Assembly: GCA_002474405.1 (NCBI GenBank)
Contig: DLQW01000069.1
Location: 23,871-40,474, forward strand
Reading direction: 5' to 3'
From: Christensenella sp. UBA7597
Lineage (GTDB): Bacteria; Bacillota; Clostridia; Christensenellales; Borkfalkiaceae
DNA: 16,604 bases
Each line of letters begins with the position of its first letter. Positions within the stretch are counted from its first letter, which is position 1. Positions 7,423 through 15,216 of the stretch are shown here, piece by piece. The translations under genes were made by a program, and so were the position numbers. The notes below the pieces were generated by a model. The model was not told where the DNA came from, made no database searches, and saw nothing but the letters and a program-made list of their open reading frames with translations.

Positions 7423-8397
7423 ATGAGGACGACGGCAATACCGGCTGCGGCGGAAGAAACGGAAGAAATAAAAACGAAAATGCCCGTAAAGAGAAGTAAA
7501 CTTAAAAAATATCTGAACGACAACAAATACGTGTACGCCATGATGCTGCCCGTAATCGTGTGGTTCGGCATTTTTTGCTACTGGCCCATCACCTGGATCA
7601 GAATGGCGTTCTACGATTACAGCCTTACCAACGGGTTCAAAGGCAGTACGTTCGTTCTGTTCAATAATTTTCTCGATTTTTTCGAGGGCGAATTTTTTCA
7701 TCTGCTCGGCAATACGCTGGCAATCAATCTGCTCGCGCTCGTGTTTTTGTTTCCCGCGTCTATCATACTGGCGCTTGCGTTCAACGAAGTGCGGTGCAAG
7801 GCGTATAAAAAAACGCTGTCCATCATCAGTTATCTGCCGCATTTCTTATCTACGGCGGCGCTCGTCGGGTTTATTTCTTCGTTTCTCGACCCCGACAGCG
7901 GACTTGCGGGGCAAATCTGCAAGCTGCTGAATATCACGTACAGAAATTCGCTTCTGTACAAGGCGGAAGCGTTCCGCGGCATACAGGTGATTTCGGGTAT
8001 CTGGCAGACGGTGGGGTGGAATTCGATTATTTACAGCGCCGCGCTCACTTCGATCGATCCGTGCCTGTACGAAGCAGCCGAAATCGACGGCGCGAACAAA
8101 TGGCACGAGATTTTCAACATCACGCTGCCTTCCATATTGCCCACGATCGTCATCATGCTGATTATGCAGATCGGCGCGATTATGGGCAGCAATTTCGAAA
8201 AGATTTATCTGATGCAGAACAACGGCAATCTCGATAAATCGGAAGTGATTGCAACGTATGTGTACAAAATGGCGTTCAACGAATACAATTACGGACTTTC
8301 CACCGCCGTGGGGTTGTTTAATTCGCTGGTGGCTCTGGTGCTTGTTACCGTGGCGAACGTATTCAGTAAAAAATTCGCCGAGACGTCGCTCTGGTAA
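7423..8397 (+). CDS. lplB: ABC sugar transporter permease, LplB type
   Basis: This 324-residue inner-membrane protein is one of the two channel subunits of a CUT1-type oligosaccharide importer. A hydrophilic start (1-36) is followed by about six membrane segments (near 38-58, 98-122, 136-155, 189-210, 236-256 and 295-313). The cytoplasmic EAA loop that contacts the ATPase is YEAAEIDGANKWHEIFNITLP (216-236). The LPVIVWFGIFCYWPI opening and the C-terminal FSKKFAETSLW are typical of the LplB group, which often handles plant cell-wall oligosaccharides. An earlier in-frame ATG at 7369 has no ribosome binding site and lies about ten bases from the expected transcript start; the ATG at 7423 has GGGAG (7412-7416) six bases upstream. 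It is first gene of the operon, 20 bases before its partner permease. Confidence 0.92.
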   Translation: MRTTAIPAAAEETEEIKTKMPVKRSKLKKYLNDNKYVYAMMLPVIVWFGIFCYWPITWIRMAFYDYSLTNGFKGSTFVLFNNFLDFFEGEFFHLLGNTLAINLLALVFLFPASIILALAFNEVRCKAYKKTLSIISYLPHFLSTAALVGFISSFLDPDSGLAGQICKLLNITYRNSLLYKAEAFRGIQVISGIWQTVGWNSIIYSAALTSIDPCLYEAAEIDGANKWHEIFNITLPSILPTIVIMLIMQIGAIMGSNFEKIYLMQNNGNLDKSEVIATYVYKMAFNEYNYGLSTAVGLFNSLVALVLVTVANVFSKKFAETSLW

Positions 8398-8404
8398 AGC
8401 GGAA

Positions 8405-8410
8405 GGGAGG
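8405..8410 (+). promoter_or_regulatory. Ribosome binding site that decides the second permease start
   Basis: GGGAGG lies only one base before the ATG at 8412 but seven bases before the in-frame ATG at 8418. Normal spacing therefore favours 8418 as the start of the second permease. Confidence 0.7.
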
Positions 8411-8417
8411 AATGATT

Positions 8418-9320
8418 ATGCAGACGAGAAAGATAAAGAGAAGCCCTGCGGAAAGAATCGGCTATGCGATTCTTTTAATCGTTCTTACGCTTCTGGCGAT
8501 AACGATTATCTATCCGTTCGTCAATATGATTGCGATTTCCCTTTCGGAAACGTCGGCGGTGAGAAGCGGTTCCATCACGCTGCTGCCGCAGGTGTTCCGC
8601 GGCGGAAAGTATCGCGTGGGCGCCACGTGGGACGCGTATAAAATGGTGGCGGCGAACAGAGCGATTTACCTCGGATATTTCAATACCATAAAGGTGTGCG
8701 TCATCACCTGCGCGTTATCGTTGCTTTTAACAAGCTTCGCCGCGTATCCCATGGCGTTTTCGAATATCCGCTTCAAAAAACTGTATACGCAGTTTATCGT
8801 TATCACCATGTGGTTTTCCGCGGGCACCGTGCCGAATTATATGGTAATCCGCCAGCTGGGGCTGATCGATTCGCACTGGGCGTTAATTCTTTGCACGCTG
8901 CTCAGCGCGTACAATATCATCATCATGCGCGGATTTTTCTACGGGATTCCGAAATCTATCGTGGAAAGCGCAAAGATTGACGGCGCGAACGATTTCGTGA
9001 TTTTATTCGGCATGATTCTTCCGAATTCCGGACCGATTCTTGCCACCATCGGCTTGTGGATCGTGGTGGGACAATGGAATCAGTATCAGAACCCGCTTCT
9101 GTATATCGAATCGGATAGCAAAAGGGTGTTGCAGCAGGTGCTTGCCTCCGTAATCGGTTCCGCGGGTTCGGCGGATTTCGATATCGGCGGAAGCAATCTC
9201 AGCATAGAGCAGGTGAGAAACGCCGCGCTGATGTTTACGATGCTGCCGATTATCGTAGCGTTCCCGTTCTTCCAGAAATTTCTGATTTCGGGCACGATGA
9301 CGGGCGCGGTGAAAGAGTAA
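8418..9320 (+). CDS. lplC: ABC sugar transporter permease, LplC/YtcP type
   Basis: This 300-residue inner-membrane protein is the second channel subunit of the importer. Membrane segments are seen near 13-41, 88-112, 123-143, 153-171, 199-220 and 270-290. The EAA-like loop is VESAKIDGANDFVILFGMILP (182-202). The C-terminal FFQKFLISGTMTGAVKE is a hallmark of the LplC/YtcP group. It follows the first permease by 20 bases and precedes the binding protein by 63 bases. The full core of a CUT1 importer is present except for the ATPase, which in this group is usually a shared MsmK/UgpC-type protein encoded elsewhere. Confidence 0.93.
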   Translation: MQTRKIKRSPAERIGYAILLIVLTLLAITIIYPFVNMIAISLSETSAVRSGSITLLPQVFRGGKYRVGATWDAYKMVAANRAIYLGYFNTIKVCVITCALSLLLTSFAAYPMAFSNIRFKKLYTQFIVITMWFSAGTVPNYMVIRQLGLIDSHWALILCTLLSAYNIIIMRGFFYGIPKSIVESAKIDGANDFVILFGMILPNSGPILATIGLWIVVGQWNQYQNPLLYIESDSKRVLQQVLASVIGSAGSADFDIGGSNLSIEQVRNAALMFTMLPIIVAFPFFQKFLISGTMTGAVKE

Positions 9321-9344
9321 CGACGGCGAAAATAAAAAAATCAT

Positions 9345-9367
9345 GCGGAACAGACAAAAAATTCCGC
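9345..9367 (+). other. Intercistronic hairpin between permease and binding protein
   Basis: GCGGAA (9345-9350) can pair with TTCCGC (9362-9367) across an A-rich 11-base loop. No T-run follows, so it is not a standard terminator. It sits just before the GGAGG of the binding-protein gene and may protect or process the mRNA there. The stem is only six base pairs, so this is tentative. Confidence 0.35.
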
Positions 9368-9383
9368 GAACGGAGGAAAAGAA

Positions 9384-10997
9384 ATGAAAAAAGCAAATAC
9401 GATCAGATGTTTTGCGGCGGCGCTTTCCGCGCTTACGGCGCTCACGGCGTTTTCTGCTTGCCGTATCGACGTGGACGGCGGCAAAACGCAGCGCAGAGAA
9501 CGAACGCCCCGCAGCGAATACGCGCAGGATTACAATTACGATTTCTATTCGCGGGATCAGCTGACGATTAAAATTCTCGCGCCGATCAACGAAACGAAAT
9601 TCAGCAAAACCGAGAATCTGATTCCCGAAATCGAAAAGGCGACGAATACTAAGCTGGACGTGGAATTCGTATCGGAAGAGGCGTTTGCCGACCGGCTTGT
9701 TACGTCGCTCGGCAGAAAGGATACGCCCGAACTGTTTTGCCGCGTACCCAACAGGCAGGCGTTGATTAAGGACGGGGCGGCATATCCTTTGTACGATCTT
9801 CTGATGCAGTATGCGCCCGACTATATGGATACGGTGGAAAGTTACAACGACGATAACATGTTGCTGGAACTCACCGACGTGGAATCGTTTGAAATTTATT
9901 CCATGATGAACATCCGCGAGCCGGAATGTCAGCTTTCTTTCCTGATCCGGCAGGACTGGCTGGACGCGCTGCATCTTTCCGTTCCCGAAACGTGGGACGA
10001 ATTCGTGGAAGTGCTCCGCGCGTTTAAAAACAACGACCCGAACGGCAACGGGAAGCAGGACGAAATTCCTTTCTCCGCGCAGGACATCACGAATTTAAGA
10101 TATGCGTTCGGAATCGATACGAGATATTATTTTGCGATGGACGGTAACGAATATGTGCCCACCGTATATCATTCGCAGTATCTGAATTATCTGGAATCGT
10201 TGCAGGAACTGTTTGCGGAAGGCTTGCTTGACAACCGTTATTACGAACGCGGTTACAGCGGTTTGCAGAACATCATGGCGAACAATACGCTCGGCTGCAC
10301 CGTATATTATTCGGAATATGCCAAACTTTCTACGGAAGATTTGCGCAAAAACGGCGTAACGAACGGCACCTGGGTGGGGATTCAGCCGATTAAAGGTCCT
10401 GACGGGGATTCCGGCGTGCAGAGCGCGGGCGGCTTCGAAAACAATTTTATGATTTCTTCCAAGGTAAGCGAAGAAAAGGCGCGCGAAATCGTGCGGTTCA
10501 TGAACTGGTTTTATACGAAAGACGGCATCGATCTTATGAATTACGGCATCGACGGCGTGCACAACACGGCGAACGCCGACGGCACGCATACCGTCAAAAA
10601 AGAATATGCGAATTTCACCGCCGCGAGAAAAGCGGGCATGCTGTTTGAATCGTTCAACTATCGTTTTTCGAAAGACGCCTATCTGCAATATGTGTTCAAC
10701 GGAAATTCCGTGGACGCGCTTGCCGAAACCGATAAACTTTTCTACGACGCGCTGGGGCTGGGGGATAAAGACGGCAACGGTAAATACAATTTCGTGAAAA
10801 ACTGCTTCTGCTTATATACGAGCGAATGGACGAAGAATTCCACGACGCTGGAAAAGGAGATGAACTCCTTTGAAGAAAAGGCGATTACGGGCACGTATTA
10901 CGGCAGCGGACTGAAGAGCGAACTGGAAAACCTGAAAACGAAATACAAAGCCGCTTACGACGAAGCGAAAGCAGCGTACGACGAACTGAAGGAGTAA
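9384..10997 (+). CDS. lplA: ABC transporter solute-binding lipoprotein, LplA type
   Basis: This 537-residue protein captures the sugar outside the membrane and delivers it to the two permeases. A lipoprotein signal (MKKANTIRCFAAALSALTALTAFSA) ends at Cys26; the -3 residue is Phe rather than the usual Leu. The mature part has the two-lobe binding-protein pattern, with ETWDEFVEVLRAFKNNDPNGNGKQDEIPF near 202-230 typical of LplA-like proteins. The DPNGNGKQDE loop (218-227) and a second DKDGNGKYNF loop (461-470) look like EF-hand-type calcium loops. The C-terminus (about 508-537) is a charged helix rich in Lys, Ala and Glu. GGAGG lies just upstream of the ATG. Size agrees with the group (about 500-560). 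Its ligand is unknown. Confidence 0.92.
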   Translation: MKKANTIRCFAAALSALTALTAFSACRIDVDGGKTQRRERTPRSEYAQDYNYDFYSRDQLTIKILAPINETKFSKTENLIPEIEKATNTKLDVEFVSEEAFADRLVTSLGRKDTPELFCRVPNRQALIKDGAAYPLYDLLMQYAPDYMDTVESYNDDNMLLELTDVESFEIYSMMNIREPECQLSFLIRQDWLDALHLSVPETWDEFVEVLRAFKNNDPNGNGKQDEIPFSAQDITNLRYAFGIDTRYYFAMDGNEYVPTVYHSQYLNYLESLQELFAEGLLDNRYYERGYSGLQNIMANNTLGCTVYYSEYAKLSTEDLRKNGVTNGTWVGIQPIKGPDGDSGVQSAGGFENNFMISSKVSEEKAREIVRFMNWFYTKDGIDLMNYGIDGVHNTANADGTHTVKKEYANFTAARKAGMLFESFNYRFSKDAYLQYVFNGNSVDALAETDKLFYDALGLGDKDGNGKYNFVKNCFCLYTSEWTKNSTTLEKEMNSFEEKAITGTYYGSGLKSELENLKTKYKAAYDEAKAAYDELKE

Positions 10998-11007
10998 CGA
11001 TAAAAAT

Positions 11008-12870
11008 ATGAGTGAAGGTTCCGCTTGCCGCCTGAAAAACGGAATATTGTATATAGACGGCAAAGCCGTTTTCGGGATAGGCAGCCACTATTATCCTTCG
11101 TATCATCCGAAGAAAGTGCCCGTTCCGGAAAGCGGCGATCGTTTCGGCGAAATGAAACGGGATTTCGCCGATATGCAAAAGGCGCACGTGAATATCGTGC
11201 GTACGGCAGCGATCGGAAAATTCGTGCGGGAAGGGGAGAGCGTAACCGCCTCTTTCCCGCTCGGCGAAGCCGTTGCGAAAGAACTGGAAAAGCGAAAAAT
11301 CGCGCTTGCCGTGAGACTGAACGGGTATGATAACGGGCTCAACGAATATCCGGACGAAAAAATGCTGGACGAAAACGGCGAGCCGATAAAAAACGCCTGG
11401 TCGCAGTTTATCACGAACAGCGTCTGCCATAAAGGCGCGAAAGCGGATAATAAAACGGTTACGGAAACGGGAGCGGAATTTTTCGGAAGATTCGGAAACG
11501 TCGTCGGATTTCAGATTTTCAACGAGCCCGCCTTTCCGTGCCACGGCTTTTACGATTACAACGAGAGCACGGCGGAAGCGTACCGCGAAGAATGCGGAAA
11601 AAACGGCGTGAAAGAAAAGGATTGCGCGCCGCCGCGCCGCCGCCCCGTATATACGGAATCCCCCGAAAACTGGATACGCTGGCGGCTTTTCAACGCGGAA
11701 AAATTCAACGACTATCTGAATTTTCTCGCCGCCGCGGCGAAAAAGAAAAAGCCCTCTGCGGAAACGTTCACCTGTATGACGTGCTGCCCCGTGCAGATCG
11801 GCAGCAGCATGCGCGGCGCGGATTTTTTCCGCGTGGCGGAAAAAATGGATATCGTGGGCATTACGCTGTATCTCGATTGCAAGGGCGCGTTTTACTACGA
11901 ACACGCGCGGGTGATGGATTATGCCGAAAGCGCCGCCGCTTCGTTTAAAAAACATTTCTGGCTGATTGAATACAACGCGCGTACGGATATGTCGCCGCGC
12001 GAATTCGAAACGGAAACGTATGCGGCGATCGGCAGCGGCGCGAAGGGAATTATGTACTACCAGTGGCGCGGGGATTACGTTTTCGACGATTCTCCGGAAC
12101 CGGACGGGTTCGGTATGGTGTATAACGATCGCCGCCCTACGGAAAAATACGATTCCGCGATGAAAATGCACGATATGCTGTATCGCCTGAGCGGAAGAAT
12201 CGTAAAAAAAGAACGCGTGCGGCAGGGAATCGGAATTTTGCACAGCGAATACGCCAACGCCTATTTCGATGCGGTTTGCAACGGGGATAACAAGGCGGCG
12301 TGGAGCGGCAAAGAGGACAATATCTTTTCCGTGATGGGCGTCTATCGCAAATTCAAACGGGAGTTTGTTTCTCTTATTGCGGTGCGTTCGCAGGAGCTGA
12401 ACGCCTTGCCTTTTCCGATAGGCGCGCTGATCGTGCCCGAAGAGGAGGGGCTTTCCGAAGAGGACAAGGCGGCGATAAAGCTTTTTGAAGAAAACGGCGG
12501 GAAAACGTTTTATTACGATAAATATCTCGATTCGTTCAAGCCCGCGGATTTTAAAAAGCGCTGGTATGAGGCGTATGAGATTGCGGATACACACGGCAGA
12601 AAAATCGCGACGACGGACGATAAGAAAGTCGATCTGAAATTTCTGGAGGACGAAAACGAATATGCGATCGTTCCGATCGATTTCGCGGAGGAACCGAGGA
12701 CGATTAAAGGGCTTGAAATACGATTGTGCGCCGGAACAAACGGAGAAAACTGTCTGTTTGTCTGCGGGGAGCGGGAAATAACGCTTCCCGTGGTATCGCA
12801 GGGAGAAGAAAAAAAGATTGTGATTCCGGAACTTTCAAACGGCGGCGTGATTTTTATCGGAAAGAGGTAA
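11008..12870 (+). CDS. GH42-like (clan GH-A) glycoside hydrolase, intracellular
   Basis: This 620-residue protein probably cleaves the oligosaccharide brought in by the adjacent importer. The N-terminal barrel (about 1-390) has GIGSHYYPSYHP (23-34), MKRDFADMQKAHVNIVRTA (49-67), FQIFNEPAF with Glu173 as likely acid/base, FWLIEYNAR with Glu321 as likely nucleophile, and GAKGIMYYQWRGD (344-356) followed by GMVYNDRRPTEKY. A Rossmann-like middle part (about 395-520) and a short beta-rich end (about 545-620) match the three-domain plan of GH42 beta-galactosidases. It is somewhat shorter than usual GH42 (about 660-690) and its active-site sequences differ (FNEP rather than the common DNE), so it may belong to a divergent subgroup or a different GH-A family. 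No signal peptide. It starts 10 bases after the binding-protein gene, with GGAG 13 bases before the ATG. Confidence 0.7.
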   Translation: MSEGSACRLKNGILYIDGKAVFGIGSHYYPSYHPKKVPVPESGDRFGEMKRDFADMQKAHVNIVRTAAIGKFVREGESVTASFPLGEAVAKELEKRKIALAVRLNGYDNGLNEYPDEKMLDENGEPIKNAWSQFITNSVCHKGAKADNKTVTETGAEFFGRFGNVVGFQIFNEPAFPCHGFYDYNESTAEAYREECGKNGVKEKDCAPPRRRPVYTESPENWIRWRLFNAEKFNDYLNFLAAAAKKKKPSAETFTCMTCCPVQIGSSMRGADFFRVAEKMDIVGITLYLDCKGAFYYEHARVMDYAESAAASFKKHFWLIEYNARTDMSPREFETETYAAIGSGAKGIMYYQWRGDYVFDDSPEPDGFGMVYNDRRPTEKYDSAMKMHDMLYRLSGRIVKKERVRQGIGILHSEYANAYFDAVCNGDNKAAWSGKEDNIFSVMGVYRKFKREFVSLIAVRSQELNALPFPIGALIVPEEEGLSEEDKAAIKLFEENGGKTFYYDKYLDSFKPADFKKRWYEAYEIADTHGRKIATTDDKKVDLKFLEDENEYAIVPIDFAEEPRTIKGLEIRLCAGTNGENCLFVCGEREITLPVVSQGEEKKIVIPELSNGGVIFIGKR

Positions 12871-12873
12871 AAT

Positions 12874-13539
12874 ATGGCAAAATACGTAACATTCAGTTTC
12901 GACGACGGCATAGAACAGGACAAGAGATTCGTGGAAGCCCTGAACAAATACGGATTCAAGGCAACGTTCAATATCAATACGGGGATTCAGACGCATGCGA
13001 ACTTCTGGGTGAACGAAGGCGTGGAAATTCACCGCATGAACATCAAAGGGCTGGATAAGCTGTATCAGGGGCACGAAGTGGCGGTGCACAGTCTTACGCA
13101 TCCCTTTCTGGAAAAGCTGGACGACGAAACGATTTACAACGAATTGTATTACGATAAGAAAAACATCGAAGAATGGTTCGGCACCGAAGCGGTGGGAATG
13201 GCATACCCGTACGGCACGTACGACGACAGAGTGATAAAAATCGCCCGCAGCCTCGGCATACGATATGCCCGTACGGCGGGAACCAGCATGAAATTTTCCG
13301 TTCCTGCGGATCTGATGAAGTATACGGGAACGTGCCATTTTTCAAACCCGGAAATATTCCGCCTGATCGATTCGTTCGAAGCGCTGCCCGAATCGGAAGA
13401 ATGGCAGGTGCTGTATATCTGGGGGCATACCTACGAATTCGACGTGCTGAAAAAATGGGGATTGCTTGACGAATTGTTAGAGCGGCTGAAAACGGTGAAA
13501 GCGCGTTTCGTTACGAACAGGGAAGCGTTCGGACTGTAA
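12874..13539 (+). CDS. Cytoplasmic polysaccharide deacetylase-family protein (CE4/NodB)
   Basis: This 221-residue protein is a compact NodB-fold domain with no signal peptide or membrane segment, so it should act inside the cell. Motifs: TFSFDDG with Asp10 and Asp11, HEVAVHSLTH with His72 and His76 as metal ligands, AYPYGTYD (110-117) in the place of the usual RPPYG, YARTAG (131-136) and IWGHTYEFD with His185 near the end. The family removes acetyl groups from amino sugars or acetylated sugars. It begins three bases after the stop of the GH42-like gene with an AGAGG site overlapping that gene's end, so the two are likely co-translated. I infer action on an imported acetylated oligosaccharide. 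CE4-like proteins with other activities exist, so the substrate is open. Confidence 0.85.
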   Translation: MAKYVTFSFDDGIEQDKRFVEALNKYGFKATFNINTGIQTHANFWVNEGVEIHRMNIKGLDKLYQGHEVAVHSLTHPFLEKLDDETIYNELYYDKKNIEEWFGTEAVGMAYPYGTYDDRVIKIARSLGIRYARTAGTSMKFSVPADLMKYTGTCHFSNPEIFRLIDSFEALPESEEWQVLYIWGHTYEFDVLKKWGLLDELLERLKTVKARFVTNREAFGL

Positions 13540-13543
13540 AAAA

Positions 13544-13575
13544 ATCCCCTTCGCGCCCGACGGGGCGAAGGGGAT
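13544..13575 (-). terminator. Intrinsic terminator, strongest for the AraC gene
   Basis: ATCCCCTTCGC (13544-13554) pairs perfectly with GCGAAGGGGAT (13565-13575), with further CCC/GGG pairing inside. On the minus strand the stem is followed by seven T, so it ends the AraC-family gene that stops at 13589. On the plus strand the following bases (AAAATTATAT) lack a T-run, so termination of the ABC operon here may be weaker. Confidence 0.85.
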
Positions 13576-13588
13576 AAAATTATATGCG

Positions 13589-14413
13589 TTACTTTTTATA
13601 AAATTTGTTCATGCTTCTTCTGTAATCGTTCGGCGTGATTTTCACTTCGCGTTTGAAAATCGCGTTGAAATACGATTGCGAGCTGAACCCGCAGTTAATC
13701 ACGATGTCCGTAATCGTGGCGTCGCTTTCGAGAAGCATTTTTTTCGCGGCGTTTATTTTCTGATTGATGATGTACTGATGCGGCGTTACGCCCGTCAGCT
13801 GCGTAAACAATTTGTGGAAATAATTCGGGCTGAGAAACACGTGATTGGCTACGTCTTTCAGTTGAATATTCTTGTTGTAGTTTTTGATGATGAATCGTTT
13901 CGCCTGCGTGATGGCTTTGGAAACGTTCATATTCACGAATTTCTGTTTCTCGTAGAAATCGCGGTTTTCCGCAAGACGGAAGATGATTTCGTTTACATGG
14001 CTGATGATGCGCAGCGTCGCATAAGCGTCTTTTTCGGCGTTGGACGGGTATTTTAAAAGCGAGAAAAAGCGGTCGAGAAAAACTTTCGCGTTGAACGCCT
14101 GCATCTGCGGCGGCAGAGAATCGAGGATTTCTTTAATCGTTCCGTCTTCCGCGCCGAGGTAGAGATAATAGCATTTGAAAGGTCCCGCGGAATATCTTAC
14201 GTCTCCGGGTTTGGCGATAATGATGGAATACTGTTCGATATCGTATTTCGTTTCGTTGATATACGTTGCGCACGATTTGGAAAGGTACAGTTCGATTTCA
14301 TAACTTTTGCATACTCTCGGCGGAGTATTCGCTTTTTTCTTGTGAATCCAGTCCGACTGAACGGAATCGAAATAACCTGTGTCGATATAATTGAAGCGGG
14401 AGATAAGTTCCAT
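13589..14413 (-). CDS. AraC-family transcriptional regulator
   Basis: This 274-residue protein should sense a sugar or its breakdown product and activate neighbouring genes. The N-terminal part (about 1-150) is the ligand-binding cupin-like region, with IAKPGDVRYSAGPFKCYYLYLG (66-87) typical of this class. The C-terminal part (about 165-268) has the two helix-turn-helix units: IQLKDVANHVFLSPNYFHKLF (183-203) and ITDIVINCGFSSQSYFNAIFK (234-254), followed by TPNDYRR. The frame is open to 14515, but that start would lie upstream of the promoter; the ATG at 14413 has GGAGAG upstream at normal spacing. The gene sits between the end of the ABC operon and the divergent lactonase-like operon, either of which could be its target. 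Confidence 0.93.
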   Translation of the reverse strand: MELISRFNYIDTGYFDSVQSDWIHKKKANTPPRVCKSYEIELYLSKSCATYINETKYDIEQYSIIIAKPGDVRYSAGPFKCYYLYLGAEDGTIKEILDSLPPQMQAFNAKVFLDRFFSLLKYPSNAEKDAYATLRIISHVNEIIFRLAENRDFYEKQKFVNMNVSKAITQAKRFIIKNYNKNIQLKDVANHVFLSPNYFHKLFTQLTGVTPHQYIINQKINAAKKMLLESDATITDIVINCGFSSQSYFNAIFKREVKITPNDYRRSMNKFYKK

Positions 14414-14437
14414 GGGTGCTCTCCGAAAGGGAATAAT

Positions 14438-14451
14438 AATATTTCGATATT
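14438..14451. repeat. Small AT-rich inverted repeat in the AraC leader
   Basis: AATAT and ATATT flank TTCG. On the minus strand it lies in the 5' leader of the regulator gene, just after the predicted transcript start, so it could be an operator for autoregulation or a small RNA hairpin. It is short and AT-rich and could be chance. Confidence 0.3.
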
Positions 14452-14465
14452 TTACTACCGGATAT

Positions 14466-14494
14466 AGTATAACATGTTTTTTGCTTGGAATCAA
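14466..14494 (-). promoter_or_regulatory. Sigma-70-type promoter of the AraC gene
   Basis: On the minus strand: TTGATT (14489-14494), a 17-base spacer and TATACT (14466-14471). Transcription should start near 14459, giving a leader of about 45 bases. This also rules out the longer reading frame start at 14515. Confidence 0.75.
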
Positions 14495-14535
14495 CAAAAA
14501 CAGCGGCAATTTCATTGCATAATCGGTGATTTTTT

Positions 14536-15216
14536 ATGAAAATAACTTTTCTTGGACAAAACGGATTTCTTATCGAAAGTAAGAAATCGACAATTATCAT
14601 AGATCCGTATCTTTCCGATTCCGTGGAGAAAACCGAGCCGAAAAACAGGCGCAGGCAGCCGATCGACGAAAGGTTTTTTAAGATAAAACCGGACATCGTG
14701 CTGATTACGCACGCGCATGCCGACCATTACGACGAAGAAACGCTGGATAGGTTTCTGAAGGGGAACGACGGTTGCGTTCTGTTTGCGCCGCCGTCCGTGT
14801 TTTTATCGGCAAAAAAGAGATATCCCTGCTGCGACTGCGTATTTTTCCGCCCCGGTACAAGTTATACGAAAGGGGATATCCTGCTTCGTGCCGTGGCGGC
14901 GGAACATTCCGATCCGGAAGCCGTCGGCGCGATACTTTCGTGCGAAGGGAAAAATCTGTATATCACGGGGGATACGCTGTATTCCGAACGGGTGTTCGAC
15001 AGCCTGCCCGCAGAAAAAATCGACGCACTGTTTCTGCCGATTAACGGCAAGGGGAACAATATGAACGCGACGGACGCGGCGCGCTTTGCCCGCAGAATCG
15101 GCGCGGAAAACGTGGTGCCCGTGCATTTCGGCTTGTTCGACGAGCTGACGGGGGATGAATTGCAATGCGATAATAAAATAATACCGGAAATTTACAAGGA
15201 GATTGTGCTGAAATGA
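14536..15216 (+). CDS. Metallo-beta-lactamase-fold hydrolase, UlaG/UPF0173-like, probable sugar lactonase
   Basis: This 226-residue cytoplasmic metalloenzyme has the MBL-fold start MKITFLGQNGFLI, DPYLSDS (23-29), the metal-binding THAHADH motif (His59, His61, Asp63, His64), His124 in AEHSD, Asp146 in TGDT and His197 in VPVHFG. All metal ligands are present. Its closest known relative by pattern is UlaG, which opens L-ascorbate 6-phosphate lactone. The next gene encodes a sugar-acid dehydratase and overlaps by ATGA, so I infer that this enzyme opens a sugar lactone to give the aldonic acid. The ribosome binding site is weak (GGTGAT). A CATAAT at 14518-14523 could be a -10 box, but it has no clear -35 partner and would leave a very short leader, which would suit activation by the AraC protein. 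Confidence 0.85.
   Translation: MKITFLGQNGFLIESKKSTIIIDPYLSDSVEKTEPKNRRRQPIDERFFKIKPDIVLITHAHADHYDEETLDRFLKGNDGCVLFAPPSVFLSAKKRYPCCDCVFFRPGTSYTKGDILLRAVAAEHSDPEAVGAILSCEGKNLYITGDTLYSERVFDSLPAEKIDALFLPINGKGNNMNATDAARFARRIGAENVVPVHFGLFDELTGDELQCDNKIIPEIYKEIVLK

Noticed and set aside
9003..9974. Minus-strand frame spanning the second permease and the binding protein
   Set aside because: It crosses two real genes and the gap between them and encodes Arg-rich sequence without domains.
10885..12594. Long open frame on the minus strand opposite the GH42-like gene
   Set aside because: Its product is low-complexity, rich in Arg, Phe, Val and His, without a recognisable motif. It is antisense to a gene with clear domains and arises from the GC-rich codon positions.
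14414..14515. Longer N-terminus of the AraC-family regulator
   Set aside because: The extra codons cover the predicted promoter (14466-14494) and do not resemble the family.
14518..14523. CATAAT as -10 box for the lactonase-like gene
   Set aside because: No -35 box at normal spacing and a leader of only a few bases; kept only as a remark in the gene entry.
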